Of a stretch of DNA of 20,871 nucleotides, positions 7,553-15,216 are shown piece by piece. The notes beneath the pieces are model-generated. The model worked only from the letters and a program-made list of their open reading frames with translations, was not told the DNA's origin and made no database searches. How positions within the stretch are numbered: position 1 is the stretch's first letter; every line of letters starts with the position of its first letter. The stretch is from JBMYQA01 sp049600855. Its GTDB lineage: Bacteria; Bacteroidota; Bacteroidia; Cytophagales; Flammeovirgaceae. The translations under genes were made by a program, and so were the position numbers. Location: assembly GCA_049600855.1 (NCBI GenBank), contig JBMYQA010000086.1, positions 1-20,871 of the forward strand. Direction: 5' to 3'.

Positions 7553-10500
7553 GAAGCATTATTCATTTTTTTGCCAAAAACGCCCTTTGGACAAACGCAT
7601 TGATCCTGATGGTCTGCATTTTAGGCATCATGGCAATCATGGAGATTCGGCTTTCTTTCTTTCCAGAAGTTGAGAGCAATATCATTGTTGTTAATGTAGT
7701 GACCCCTGATGGCTCTTCGGCTGTAGAAAACCAATCTAACATCGCGGTTAGTGTGGATGAAAAGCTTGCTAATACTGATGGAATAGACGAGTTTACCACT
7801 ACCGTAGATAGAGACAAATGCGTTTCTATTATTAAAGTAGAAAATGTTAAAGCTATTGATCACACGTTAGAACAGATTAGAGACAAAATCAATCAGATCA
7901 CGACCTTTCCTCCTGACGCCATTATTTCTATTCATAAACAGGCAAGGTATCAAATGGTATTGAGAATTGCCTTGCATGGAAATGCTTCCAAAAAAACACT
8001 GATGGAAGCTGGCATGAAAATACATGATGATCTTTCATCATCAGGTATTATTAGTAGTGTTGAAATGTATGGGCACCAATCAGAAGGCTTGCGGATAGAA
8101 TTTGATTTACCCACTTTACTTAGACATCATCTAGACTTAGATCAAGTTGCTAACATCATTCGAAAGGAAAATCGTGATTTTACCTTAGGTGCAATCACGA
8201 CAAAAGATGGTTTTTTCAATATCCAAAGTTGGAATAAGAGTAGTGACCCCGAAAAGATTAAGAAAATTATCATTATTAATGATGGTGAAAAAATCATTCG
8301 TTTGGGAGATCTTGCTAAAGTATCTTTCACGTTCCCTGAAAAAATTTCTAAGGCTTACCTCCACCAACAGCCCTGCTTGGTTTTTGACATCCGTAAAACC
8401 AATGGCGACAACCTCGATGCCATTGCCAAACTGATCCATGAATATACAAACGAATTCAACAGTAAGCGTCAAGCATTGCAGCTCTCCATTTTGGTAGACA
8501 AAGCCCTTGCAGTAAATTATGGCATCGACCAACTTGTAAGCAATGGAGTATCGGGCTTAATTCTAGTCATCATTATCTTAGGTTTGTTTTTAAATTTCAA
8601 ACTGTCATTCTGGGTGTCTTTTGGTATTCCAATGTCTTTTTTAGGTCTCATGATTTTTGCCAATCTCTTTGGATACACCATTAATCAATTGTCTTTATTG
8701 GGGATGATTATTGTGATTGGAATTATTGTGGATGATGGGATTGTGATTGCCGAAAACATTTTTACCCACCATCAAAAAGGAAAAACAGGTTTACAAGCTG
8801 CCGTTGACGGAATCATGGAAGTTTTACCTTCTGTGACTAGTTCCATTTTAACTACCATTATCGCATTCATTGGCATTCTATACATTCAGGGAGAATTAGG
8901 GTCTTTACTGGCACAAATGGCAATGGTTGTGATTATTACGCTTATTGCATCCTTTGTGGAGGCAACTTTGGTGCTACCTGGTCACTTGGTTAATTTATCA
9001 CACAAAAAACCACCAAAGTGGCGACAGGTAATCAATAATGGGCTCAACTTTGTTCAAGAAAAAGTTTATGTCAGATCGCTACATTTTTTACTAAAGTGGC
9101 GATGGGCCAGTTTAGCGGCACTCACTTTGGGCTTAGCAAGCCTTGGCTTGTTTATGGTTCGCACGAATCAAGTACATTTCAAACTGTTTCACAACATTGA
9201 TCAAAGCGTCATAGAAATCAATATTGTTTTAAATCGGGAAAGTAATCGGGAGCAAGTCAAAAAAGTATCTTTATTAATAGACAATCGTCTTGATGACTTA
9301 AAGCAAAACCTCAAAAACTCCAAAGGGGAGCCTATTATTGCAGCCTCGGCTGCTCGATTAGGCTGGTGTCGTGTAGAAGAAGGAGAGCATACTGGTCAAA
9401 TTTTAATCTCACTGATTGATGTTTCTAAAAGGAGAATTCATGATTATGAGGTCATGGAACGAATTCATGATGCCATTGGCAATATTCCTCAAGCTAAAAT
9501 TGCTTCTGTGATTAAAGGTTTTCGTTTGTTTGGTAAACCCATAGGAATTCAGCTGGTGAGCCATAATGAACCAGCGCTATATGCTTGTGAAAAAGAACTC
9601 ATGGATAGCTTATACACTTACAGCGCCTTAACCAATGTTACGAGCGATAAAGTGTTTAATTCCCATGAAATTAATTTAGAACTCTTAGATAAAGCCTATT
9701 TATTAGGCATAAACAAACATGAAATTGCCCGACAGGTCAAAAACTATGTTCATGGTATTTGGGTTCAAGATATTTACCAAAGCAAACACAAGCACGAGAT
9801 TTCTATTCATGTCAATAAACAGAATCGAGACAACTACAACGATCTCCTTGAACTCAAAATCAGAACACCCAAAGGAGAATATGTATCACTCTCAGAGCTT
9901 GCTGAGTTTACAACATCTCATACTCCCGAAATCATTCGGCATTACAATGGAGTACGGGCCATAAAATTACAAGCTGACCAAAAACGACAGGATGTTTCTA
10001 TCAAACACATTAAGGATGACATCTACCAAAAGATTATTCCTGCTCTCAAAGAAAAATACCCTGAGGTAAGTTTTGTAAAAGCTGGAGAATCAAAAGAAAG
10101 TGAACGATTCAAATCATCTACAACAAAAGTACTCATCATCATGATTCCGATTATCTTGGCAACGATGATGTTTTCACTGAATAGTGTTACACAACCTTTT
10201 CTGATTATTTTGATATTCCCAATAGGCTCCTTAGGCATTTTATTTGGTCATTGGATAGAGTCTACAGACATTACAGCGATGAGTGCTACAGGAATGGTGA
10301 GCATATTAGGCATTGTCATTAATGATGCTATCGTATTTTCTGATAAATTCAATCAATTCATCAAGGAAGATCATAGTCTGATGCGATCTATCATTGGAGC
10401 TGGACAATCAAGGTTTAGGGCAATTATTTTAACCTCCTTGACGACCATTGCAGGTCTATATCCATTAGTATTGGAACAGGGCATTCAAGCAGAATTTATT

Positions 10501-10725
10501 AAGCCGATGGCCATTGCCATTGTTTATGGAACGCTACTAAGCACCATTATTATTTTGTTGTTTTATCCTGTCATCCTCCTAATAGCCAATGATATTAGAA
10601 GAGTTATTGTATTTTCAAAACGCCTACTTCTTCGAAAAATCGACCTCTTATTGCATGGAAAATCAGATAAGGAGGTAAAGTATCCATCAGAAATTGAAGT
10701 AGAACCAGCATATCGAAGAAAATGA
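7549..10725 (+). CDS. RND-family inner-membrane efflux pump
   Basis: Protein of 1058 residues, AcrB-sized. It has the duplicated RND layout: TM1 at about 12-30, a large periplasmic domain, TM2-6 around 330-480, TM7 near 520, a second periplasmic domain, and TM8-12 near 860-1010. The proton-relay aspartates are Asp395-Asp396 in IGIIVDDGIVIAENIF (TM4). In TM10 the place of AcrB Lys940 is taken by Asn925 followed by Asp926 (GIVINDAIVFSD), as I recall from divergent heavy-metal/NolG-like RNDs. The pump would take substrate from the periplasm or outer inner-membrane leaflet and pass it to the adaptor and TolC-like channel. It overlaps both neighbours by 4 nt (ATGA each time). Sequence does not decide between drug, lipid and secondary-metabolite substrates. 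Confidence 0.92.
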   Translation: MRSIIHFFAKNALWTNALILMVCILGIMAIMEIRLSFFPEVESNIIVVNVVTPDGSSAVENQSNIAVSVDEKLANTDGIDEFTTTVDRDKCVSIIKVENVKAIDHTLEQIRDKINQITTFPPDAIISIHKQARYQMVLRIALHGNASKKTLMEAGMKIHDDLSSSGIISSVEMYGHQSEGLRIEFDLPTLLRHHLDLDQVANIIRKENRDFTLGAITTKDGFFNIQSWNKSSDPEKIKKIIIINDGEKIIRLGDLAKVSFTFPEKISKAYLHQQPCLVFDIRKTNGDNLDAIAKLIHEYTNEFNSKRQALQLSILVDKALAVNYGIDQLVSNGVSGLILVIIILGLFLNFKLSFWVSFGIPMSFLGLMIFANLFGYTINQLSLLGMIIVIGIIVDDGIVIAENIFTHHQKGKTGLQAAVDGIMEVLPSVTSSILTTIIAFIGILYIQGELGSLLAQMAMVVIITLIASFVEATLVLPGHLVNLSHKKPPKWRQVINNGLNFVQEKVYVRSLHFLLKWRWASLAALTLGLASLGLFMVRTNQVHFKLFHNIDQSVIEINIVLNRESNREQVKKVSLLIDNRLDDLKQNLKNSKGEPIIAASAARLGWCRVEEGEHTGQILISLIDVSKRRIHDYEVMERIHDAIGNIPQAKIASVIKGFRLFGKPIGIQLVSHNEPALYACEKELMDSLYTYSALTNVTSDKVFNSHEINLELLDKAYLLGINKHEIARQVKNYVHGIWVQDIYQSKHKHEISIHVNKQNRDNYNDLLELKIRTPKGEYVSLSELAEFTTSHTPEIIRHYNGVRAIKLQADQKRQDVSIKHIKDDIYQKIIPALKEKYPEVSFVKAGESKESERFKSSTTKVLIIMIPIILATMMFSLNSVTQPFLIILIFPIGSLGILFGHWIESTDITAMSATGMVSILGIVINDAIVFSDKFNQFIKEDHSLMRSIIGAGQSRFRAIILTSLTTIAGLYPLVLEQGIQAEFIKPMAIAIVYGTLLSTIIILLFYPVILLIANDIRRVIVFSKRLLLRKIDLLLHGKSDKEVKYPSEIEVEPAYRRK

Positions 10726-12038
10726 AATATTTAGTGGTTATTCTCTTGTGTTTGGCTATTAGTTATACTCATGCCCAACCAACAGCACTCAGTCTAAATG
10801 ATGCAATACAGATTGCACTTGAAAATAATTTCGACATCCGTCTTTCGGCAATAGACCAAACCATTGCTGAACATCAAAATACCAGAGGAAATGCAGGCTT
10901 TCTACCGACCATCAGCATTCAAAATCAATTGTTAGGTCAGTATAGCAACACCATTAACCCATTGGATTTTGCAGCAGGTGAATTAAATACACTCACAGAT
11001 GATTTGACGCTAAAAGCGAATTGGACACTGTTTGGAGGCTTTAGGGCTGTCGCTACTAAAAAGTTGTTAGACCATACCGTTGGTAGTTCTAAACTTCAAG
11101 CAAAAATGATTGTGGAAGGCACTGTACAATCCGTTTTGTTAACCTATTATCAAGCCCAGTTACAAAAAAATCAAATTGATATTCTTGTCAATCAGTTGGA
11201 TTATTCCAAAAATAAAAAAGGATTAGCTGAAAAACAGTTTAAACAAGGAGTTATTGACAATTTTGAGTATCAATCCATTACGCATAACTATTGGGCCGAT
11301 AGCGCCTCTCTGCTACAATCAAAATTGAGTCATCAACAATTAATTGCGGATCTAAAACAAATTTGTGTCATTGCAGACTCCAGCAACATTACACTATCGG
11401 ACTCATTACCCAACAACTTTAAAAACTATGACTTTAGTGAGTTGGCTCAACAGATTCAAAGTAATAATGCTAGGCTGCAATTAGAAAATACGTATCTACA
11501 CATTAAATCGGCACAAATAGAACAAAGTAAATCGTATCGATACCCCACTTTATTAGCTACTGCCCAAACCAATCACCTCAGAGGGGCTATTGATCACAGT
11601 GTATTTGGCACAGCAAATGCCAATGAAACCAATGTGTACATTGGACTGACCCTCAACTTTGACTTATGGAGAGGAGGACAGATTCAGAATCAAATACAAA
11701 CCTCAAAACTAAATTTTGAGCAGCAACAAGTTCGGGTTGAACACGTTCGATTTGACCTTTTCAACAAATTGCGCAAGACATTAACTACTTACAATCAGCT
11801 CATTCAAACCTTACACGTAAAACAACAAAGGTTACAAGCTTCTGCAACCCTTATGGAAATTGCCCAAAAGCGTTACGATCGTGGAATTATAGATAGTAGA
11901 AACTGGCAAGAAATAAAATTGGGCTATTTGCAAGATCAAGCCGATTGTTTATTCATTACTTATCAAATTATCCAACAAGAATCCGAACTCATCCGCATAA
12001 GTGGGGGCATACTTACAGACAACTCTTCATTTCGGTAG
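10722..12038 (+). CDS. TolC-family outer-membrane channel protein
   Basis: Protein of 438 residues with a Sec signal peptide; the likely cut is after Ala18 (SYTHA-Q). The first TolC repeat starts SLNDAIQIALENNFDIRL, the standard family opening. Two long alpha-helical stretches (about 25-210 and 230-435) alternate with short strands, e.g. GLTLNFDLWRGGQIQNQI, where 'DLWxGGxxxN' marks the second repeat. TolC proteins trimerise into an outer-membrane barrel with a periplasmic tunnel. The ATG lies inside the pump's stop region (ATGA), making the tripartite operon complete. The gene ends 6 nt before a TTA repeat that flanks a MITE-like insertion. Confidence 0.9.
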   Translation: MKYLVVILLCLAISYTHAQPTALSLNDAIQIALENNFDIRLSAIDQTIAEHQNTRGNAGFLPTISIQNQLLGQYSNTINPLDFAAGELNTLTDDLTLKANWTLFGGFRAVATKKLLDHTVGSSKLQAKMIVEGTVQSVLLTYYQAQLQKNQIDILVNQLDYSKNKKGLAEKQFKQGVIDNFEYQSITHNYWADSASLLQSKLSHQQLIADLKQICVIADSSNITLSDSLPNNFKNYDFSELAQQIQSNNARLQLENTYLHIKSAQIEQSKSYRYPTLLATAQTNHLRGAIDHSVFGTANANETNVYIGLTLNFDLWRGGQIQNQIQTSKLNFEQQQVRVEHVRFDLFNKLRKTLTTYNQLIQTLHVKQQRLQASATLMEIAQKRYDRGIIDSRNWQEIKLGYLQDQADCLFITYQIIQQESELIRISGGILTDNSSFR

Positions 12039-12047
12039 GAGTACTTA

Positions 12048-12207
12048 GAGACTGTTTGAATTTTTTCTTTCGGCTAAAGCTGACCGATTTTCACCCATAT
12101 TGCGTTGCTTTCTCTTTGAATAGATTACCATTATTCGCATTGAAAGTGCCTTATCTGGATGCAAATCAATTCAGTTTTACCGCTAAACAAAAAGTTCAAA
12201 CAGCCTC
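12048..12207. mobile_element. MITE-like element, 160 bp, with terminal inverted repeats and TTA target duplication
   Basis: The left end reads GAGACTGTTTGAATTTTTT and the inverted right end GAGGCTGTTTGAACTTTTT, 17 of 19 identical. Weaker inverted similarity continues to about 48 bp with small gaps. TTA stands directly outside both ends (12045-12047 and 12208-12210), fitting a 3-bp TNA duplication as made by some IS5-group elements. No transposase is encoded; the short open frames inside are not gene-like. The right-hand TTA is also the TAA stop codon of the hydroxylase gene on the minus strand. RNA from either convergent gene could fold it into a hairpin, so it may also act as a terminator. 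Confidence 0.65.
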
Positions 12208-12957
12208 TTACTTCTTATAGAGCTTTGCATTCTCAAATACATTTTTAGCCTGCTTACTCTTATACGCCATCTTTAACAGTAGTTTATTGAACCAATTGAT
12301 CCATATAGGAAGTTTACGTTCTACATCAATCCAAAGCACCACTCTAATTTCATCGCTTTCATTGGAAGCATCATGTATGTAATTGTCATTAAAAATAATT
12401 CCTTCCCCATTCTTCCAAAAATACTTTTCCCCCTTTGTTACCGTACTCCTATCAAACGCATCGTTATCATGTATATCGTCATGCACACGCAACCAACATT
12501 TTTTTTCACGATTATTATCAGGAATGATCACTCCCAAATGATAGCGCATAAAGCCATAGTAATACCCTCGATGCGATTTAATGTATTGATTTGGGTATAA
12601 AATGGAGAAGAAGGCTTGTTTTATATTGGGAATACGTTTTAATATTTTCGCTGTTTCTGGGCACAGCATACAGTTTTCTTCAACGAACTCTCCTGCTTTA
12701 AACATAAAGCTTTTCCACTGAATGCTATGTATTCCGCCTACAGTTCTAGTTCCAGCCATGCCTTGCACATCATGAAGCTGCTCTTTAATGCCTAACAACG
12801 CTTCACATTCCTCTCTAACAATACTATGATTTTGCTCTAATTCCTTAAAGTAAGGATATTCTTCTTCATAATTTCTTAAAAAGGCAGGTGTTCGTTTTAG
12901 CAAACCCAAACGTTCAAAACCTCGGTAAATACCATTAATCGCATCTAAAGGATTCAT
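12208..12957 (-). CDS. Aspartyl/asparaginyl beta-hydroxylase (AspH/LpxO-type) 2-oxoglutarate oxygenase
   Basis: Protein of 249 residues with the AspH-like (PF05118) core at about 110-215. The first metal ligand is His129 in YIKSHRGYYYG, followed by RYHLGVIIP (138-146, where Arg138 can bind the 2-oxoglutarate region). The second ligand is His195 in DNYIHDASN, and Arg205 in IRVVLWIDVER is the likely 2-oxoglutarate-binding Arg. This is the family's two-His facial arrangement without the usual acidic ligand. No signal peptide is seen, so it is cytosolic or membrane-associated. Known members hydroxylate Asp/Asn side chains or, for LpxO, carbon 2 of a lipid A acyl chain. The lipid genes and exporters nearby make hydroxylation of a lipid or exported peptide attractive, but the orientation is opposite and a MITE intervenes. 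The stop codon coincides with the MITE's target duplication. Confidence 0.82.
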   Translation of the reverse strand: MNPLDAINGIYRGFERLGLLKRTPAFLRNYEEEYPYFKELEQNHSIVREECEALLGIKEQLHDVQGMAGTRTVGGIHSIQWKSFMFKAGEFVEENCMLCPETAKILKRIPNIKQAFFSILYPNQYIKSHRGYYYGFMRYHLGVIIPDNNREKKCWLRVHDDIHDNDAFDRSTVTKGEKYFWKNGEGIIFNDNYIHDASNESDEIRVVLWIDVERKLPIWINWFNKLLLKMAYKSKQAKNVFENAKLYKK

Positions 12958-13224
12958 AGAAAGTTTTTAATAAAAGTTCAATACAAAGAATGCCTAAAAT
13001 ACAGGCTTATTATCAAAAAAAGAGGGTAGTAAATAATATTTAGCAGTTAAACTCCACCAGATCACAAAAAATAATAATTTTACCGTTCTCTGAAAGCGGA
13101 AAAGAAGGTAAAACGCAGTTACTTACTTCAATGACAAAGTATTGAAAGGAGGAGCTTTTATTAATTTAGAAGATGCGTAAACACTTAGTTAACTGGAATG
13201 TTTTGAGTATATTGACGGCTACTA
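12958..13224. other. Gene-poor spacer upstream of the hydroxylase gene
   Basis: No convincing gene is seen in these 267 bp. It must hold the hydroxylase promoter (minus strand), but I found no exact TAnnTTTG there. An AAAGGAGG run at 13145-13152 is isolated, about 20 nt before a tiny open frame at 13173. Confidence 0.5.
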
Positions 13225-13253
13225 TAGTAGTGTTTATCACGCATGGTTTATGA
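13173..13253 (+). other. Possible 26-residue membrane peptide or truncated signal-anchor remnant
   Basis: ATG at 13173 opens a frame of 26 codons ending at TGA 13251-13253. The product has a basic N-terminus (MRKH) and a hydrophobic stretch (VLSILTATIVVFI), like a signal anchor. From codon 18 the frame runs into the palindromic element at 13225. It could be a gene start cut off by that element, a small membrane peptide, or chance. The ribosome-binding context is poor. Confidence 0.18.
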
Positions 13254-13394
13254 TGCAAAAATGTCACCTCTTTTTCCGTCTCTTGAATCATTAAAAAGTT
13301 TAAAGCCATAAAGGTCTGTACTTTTTGATGATTCAACAACCGAAAAAATCACTAGATTTTTTCGATAACAAACCATGTGCGATAAACACGATTA
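13225..13394. repeat. Long imperfect palindrome, two 74-bp arms (decayed MITE or hairpin element)
   Basis: Position 13225-13298 pairs with the reverse complement of 13321-13394 without gaps. By hand I count 53 of 74 matching positions, with a 22-bp centre. The ends are best conserved (GTGTTTATC and CATGGTT shared), as is the inner end near the centre (TTGAATCAT/C and AAAAAG). No coding capacity is seen. The right arm runs into the TAA stop of the DUF4836-like gene (13392-13394). There is no T-run after the hairpin on the minus strand, so it is not a classical intrinsic terminator. A clear target duplication is not visible; TA at both edges is possible. Confidence 0.6.
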
Positions 13395-15041
13395 CATTAC
13401 CAAGTTTTTTTCCTTTTTTCGAACACTATTGACCATCTCAATCAGCTGACTTAACCCATTTCTATCCTGATCTTTAAATTTTAATACTAAATCAGTATTC
13501 AGCTGTTCGCCATTGCTGGGCGCTACGATCGTTTCCACACCTTTTATATAGTTTCTGATTTCATCGAGCATGGGCTTTTGTCGCCCTTTTTGGTCATCGG
13601 GAATGGCATCGATTAAACCATCGGTATTGAGGTAAAAAGAAATGGGGTTTTGAGTGGCTAAATCGTAAACGGGGCCACTATTTGAAAAGCTATTGGAGAA
13701 AATTTCAGGATTACTCGTCGCTAATAACAAATTATCTTTTAAGATGAGGTAGATGTTTCGATCACCTGTAAAGAACGGATTGATTTTATATAAACCATCT
13801 TCTTTTGTTAAAAAATTGGATTGCGCTAACAGTTTATTCATCTCATCAGGAGCGGTGGTCATAGCGGCCAAAAATGAAGGTTCTGGTACTTTTTCTATTT
13901 TGATGATTTCCTGCATGTTAAAGTTTTCATCCATCTCAAAAGACTTAGACTCTTTCTCAATAATTTGAACTCCAGTAAGTGCTAACAGGAGGTTGCCTTC
14001 AAATAGATTAAAAAACTCATCTTCAGATAGTTGCATGCCAACTAAAAAGATACGAAGTCGGTTTTGCAAGCTTTCATCTTGAGCCACTAAAGCACGAATA
14101 CTTTCTTTGTGATAGCGAAAGTTTAGAAAGCCCAATGATTCATCCATATTGAATAAATCAAAGATTTGCTTGAGTTGTACGTCTTGCGTAATTAATTTCA
14201 ATTCATCTGCTTTTCCTTGTTTCGCAAATTGCACCGTTTGTACAGAAATTTCCCCATCATCAAAAGATAAAAAAGCATTGATATGCTCTACCCACTGCTC
14301 CTTCATGAAAAGTTCATTGCCTTTGAGGTTGCTTTGTTCCAATACGCCTTGAAGGTTAAGGTATATCCCAATATCTGCACCTTCTGCTAACACGTCAGCA
14401 AAGCGACTGTTGTTCTTCATCGAACGATCTGCTGGGCGATTAAAAATATTAGTTAATTCTTCTAGGCCGCTAGTCTGATCATGGGGTGGTGTTGCTACAA
14501 TTGCCAAAGTATGTTTATCCCAACCAAAGGTAATTCCTTCTAGTTCTTTTACACGATAACGGAATCCTTTGCCTTGCTGCGTAGGTGCTTTCACATCGTT
14601 TGGCGGATCATTTTCTAAAAACTCCTCAAAAGCAGCTTTATCCGATAAGGCGAGCAAAGCAACAATTTGTTGGGGTTCATTATTTGTAAACTCTTCTCCT
14701 ACATAAAAGTACGCATCCTGTTGAATGTCTATTCCTAATGCTGTAGGGTCGGAAAGCGCCTCACCCCATTTCTTTTTATCAGATTTAGGGGCTGTTTCAT
14801 CCCCGCTCGAATTACTTCCTGGATTACTCTCGCCCATTAAATCTCGAAAGTTGTTGAGGGTAATTTGATCCATAAGTAATTTGAAGCCCAATTTGGTGGT
14901 ATTGACCACAACAACGCCAGAAGCTTCTTTAGGAACTTTGGTTTCCAAGCCTTGCTTATTGGTACAGGATGAAAACAACACCAAGGCAGCTAACATACTA
15001 CCAACGCATTTCATAGCCTTTGTCACAATAGGATAAGTCAT
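13392..15041 (-). CDS. DUF4836-like Bacteroidota lipoprotein
   Basis: Protein of 549 residues with a lipoprotein signal ending in LVLFSSC, so the lipidated cysteine is Cys26. Met10 (ATG at 15014) would give a more standard signal, MKCVGSMLAALVLFSSC, and is a plausible alternative start. After the signal, VPKEASGVVVVNTTKLGFK resembles the 'IPKDATxVxxxDxxxL' opening of DUF4836 proteins. A Ser/Gly/Lys-rich linker at about 70-90 and a long alpha/beta region follow. No catalytic motif is recognised. It should be anchored in the outer or inner membrane on the periplasmic side. It is transcribed alone on the minus strand; a strong terminator separates it from dapA upstream. Function unknown. Confidence 0.75.
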   Translation of the reverse strand: MTYPIVTKAMKCVGSMLAALVLFSSCTNKQGLETKVPKEASGVVVVNTTKLGFKLLMDQITLNNFRDLMGESNPGSNSSGDETAPKSDKKKWGEALSDPTALGIDIQQDAYFYVGEEFTNNEPQQIVALLALSDKAAFEEFLENDPPNDVKAPTQQGKGFRYRVKELEGITFGWDKHTLAIVATPPHDQTSGLEELTNIFNRPADRSMKNNSRFADVLAEGADIGIYLNLQGVLEQSNLKGNELFMKEQWVEHINAFLSFDDGEISVQTVQFAKQGKADELKLITQDVQLKQIFDLFNMDESLGFLNFRYHKESIRALVAQDESLQNRLRIFLVGMQLSEDEFFNLFEGNLLLALTGVQIIEKESKSFEMDENFNMQEIIKIEKVPEPSFLAAMTTAPDEMNKLLAQSNFLTKEDGLYKINPFFTGDRNIYLILKDNLLLATSNPEIFSNSFSNSGPVYDLATQNPISFYLNTDGLIDAIPDDQKGRQKPMLDEIRNYIKGVETIVAPSNGEQLNTDLVLKFKDQDRNGLSQLIEMVNSVRKKEKNLVM

Positions 15042-15144
15042 AACTTATGAGTTTGATTAAAATAGATGTGTAAGTTTAGTAGAAATTGATGAATTAACTT
15101 AAGTACACCATGGATTAATATACAAATTACGACTTGAAAAGAAC

Positions 15145-15208
15145 CGCCCTACCAACAAAAAACGCTCACAAGTTCCCAAACCTGTGAGCGTTTTTTGTTG
15201 GTAGGGCG
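15145..15208. terminator. Bidirectional intrinsic terminator with a 26-bp perfect stem
   Basis: The arms 15145-15170 and 15183-15208 are perfect reverse complements around a 12-nt loop. The inner 8 bp (CGCTCACA/TGTGAGCG) form a GC-rich hairpin with an A6 run before and a T6 run after, so it works on either strand. It lies 9 bp after the dapA stop and 103 bp before the lipoprotein start, both on the minus strand, and so ends dapA transcripts. Confidence 0.9.
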
Positions 15209-15216
15209 ATAAGTAC

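Noticed and set aside
7563..8532. Several minus-strand open frames within the RND pump gene
   Set aside because: They are antisense shadows of a well-conserved 1058-residue pump.
11945..12220. Open frame of 91 codons spanning the tolC end and the MITE
   Set aside because: It is out of frame with the TolC-family gene and only open through non-coding MITE sequence; no recognisable domain.
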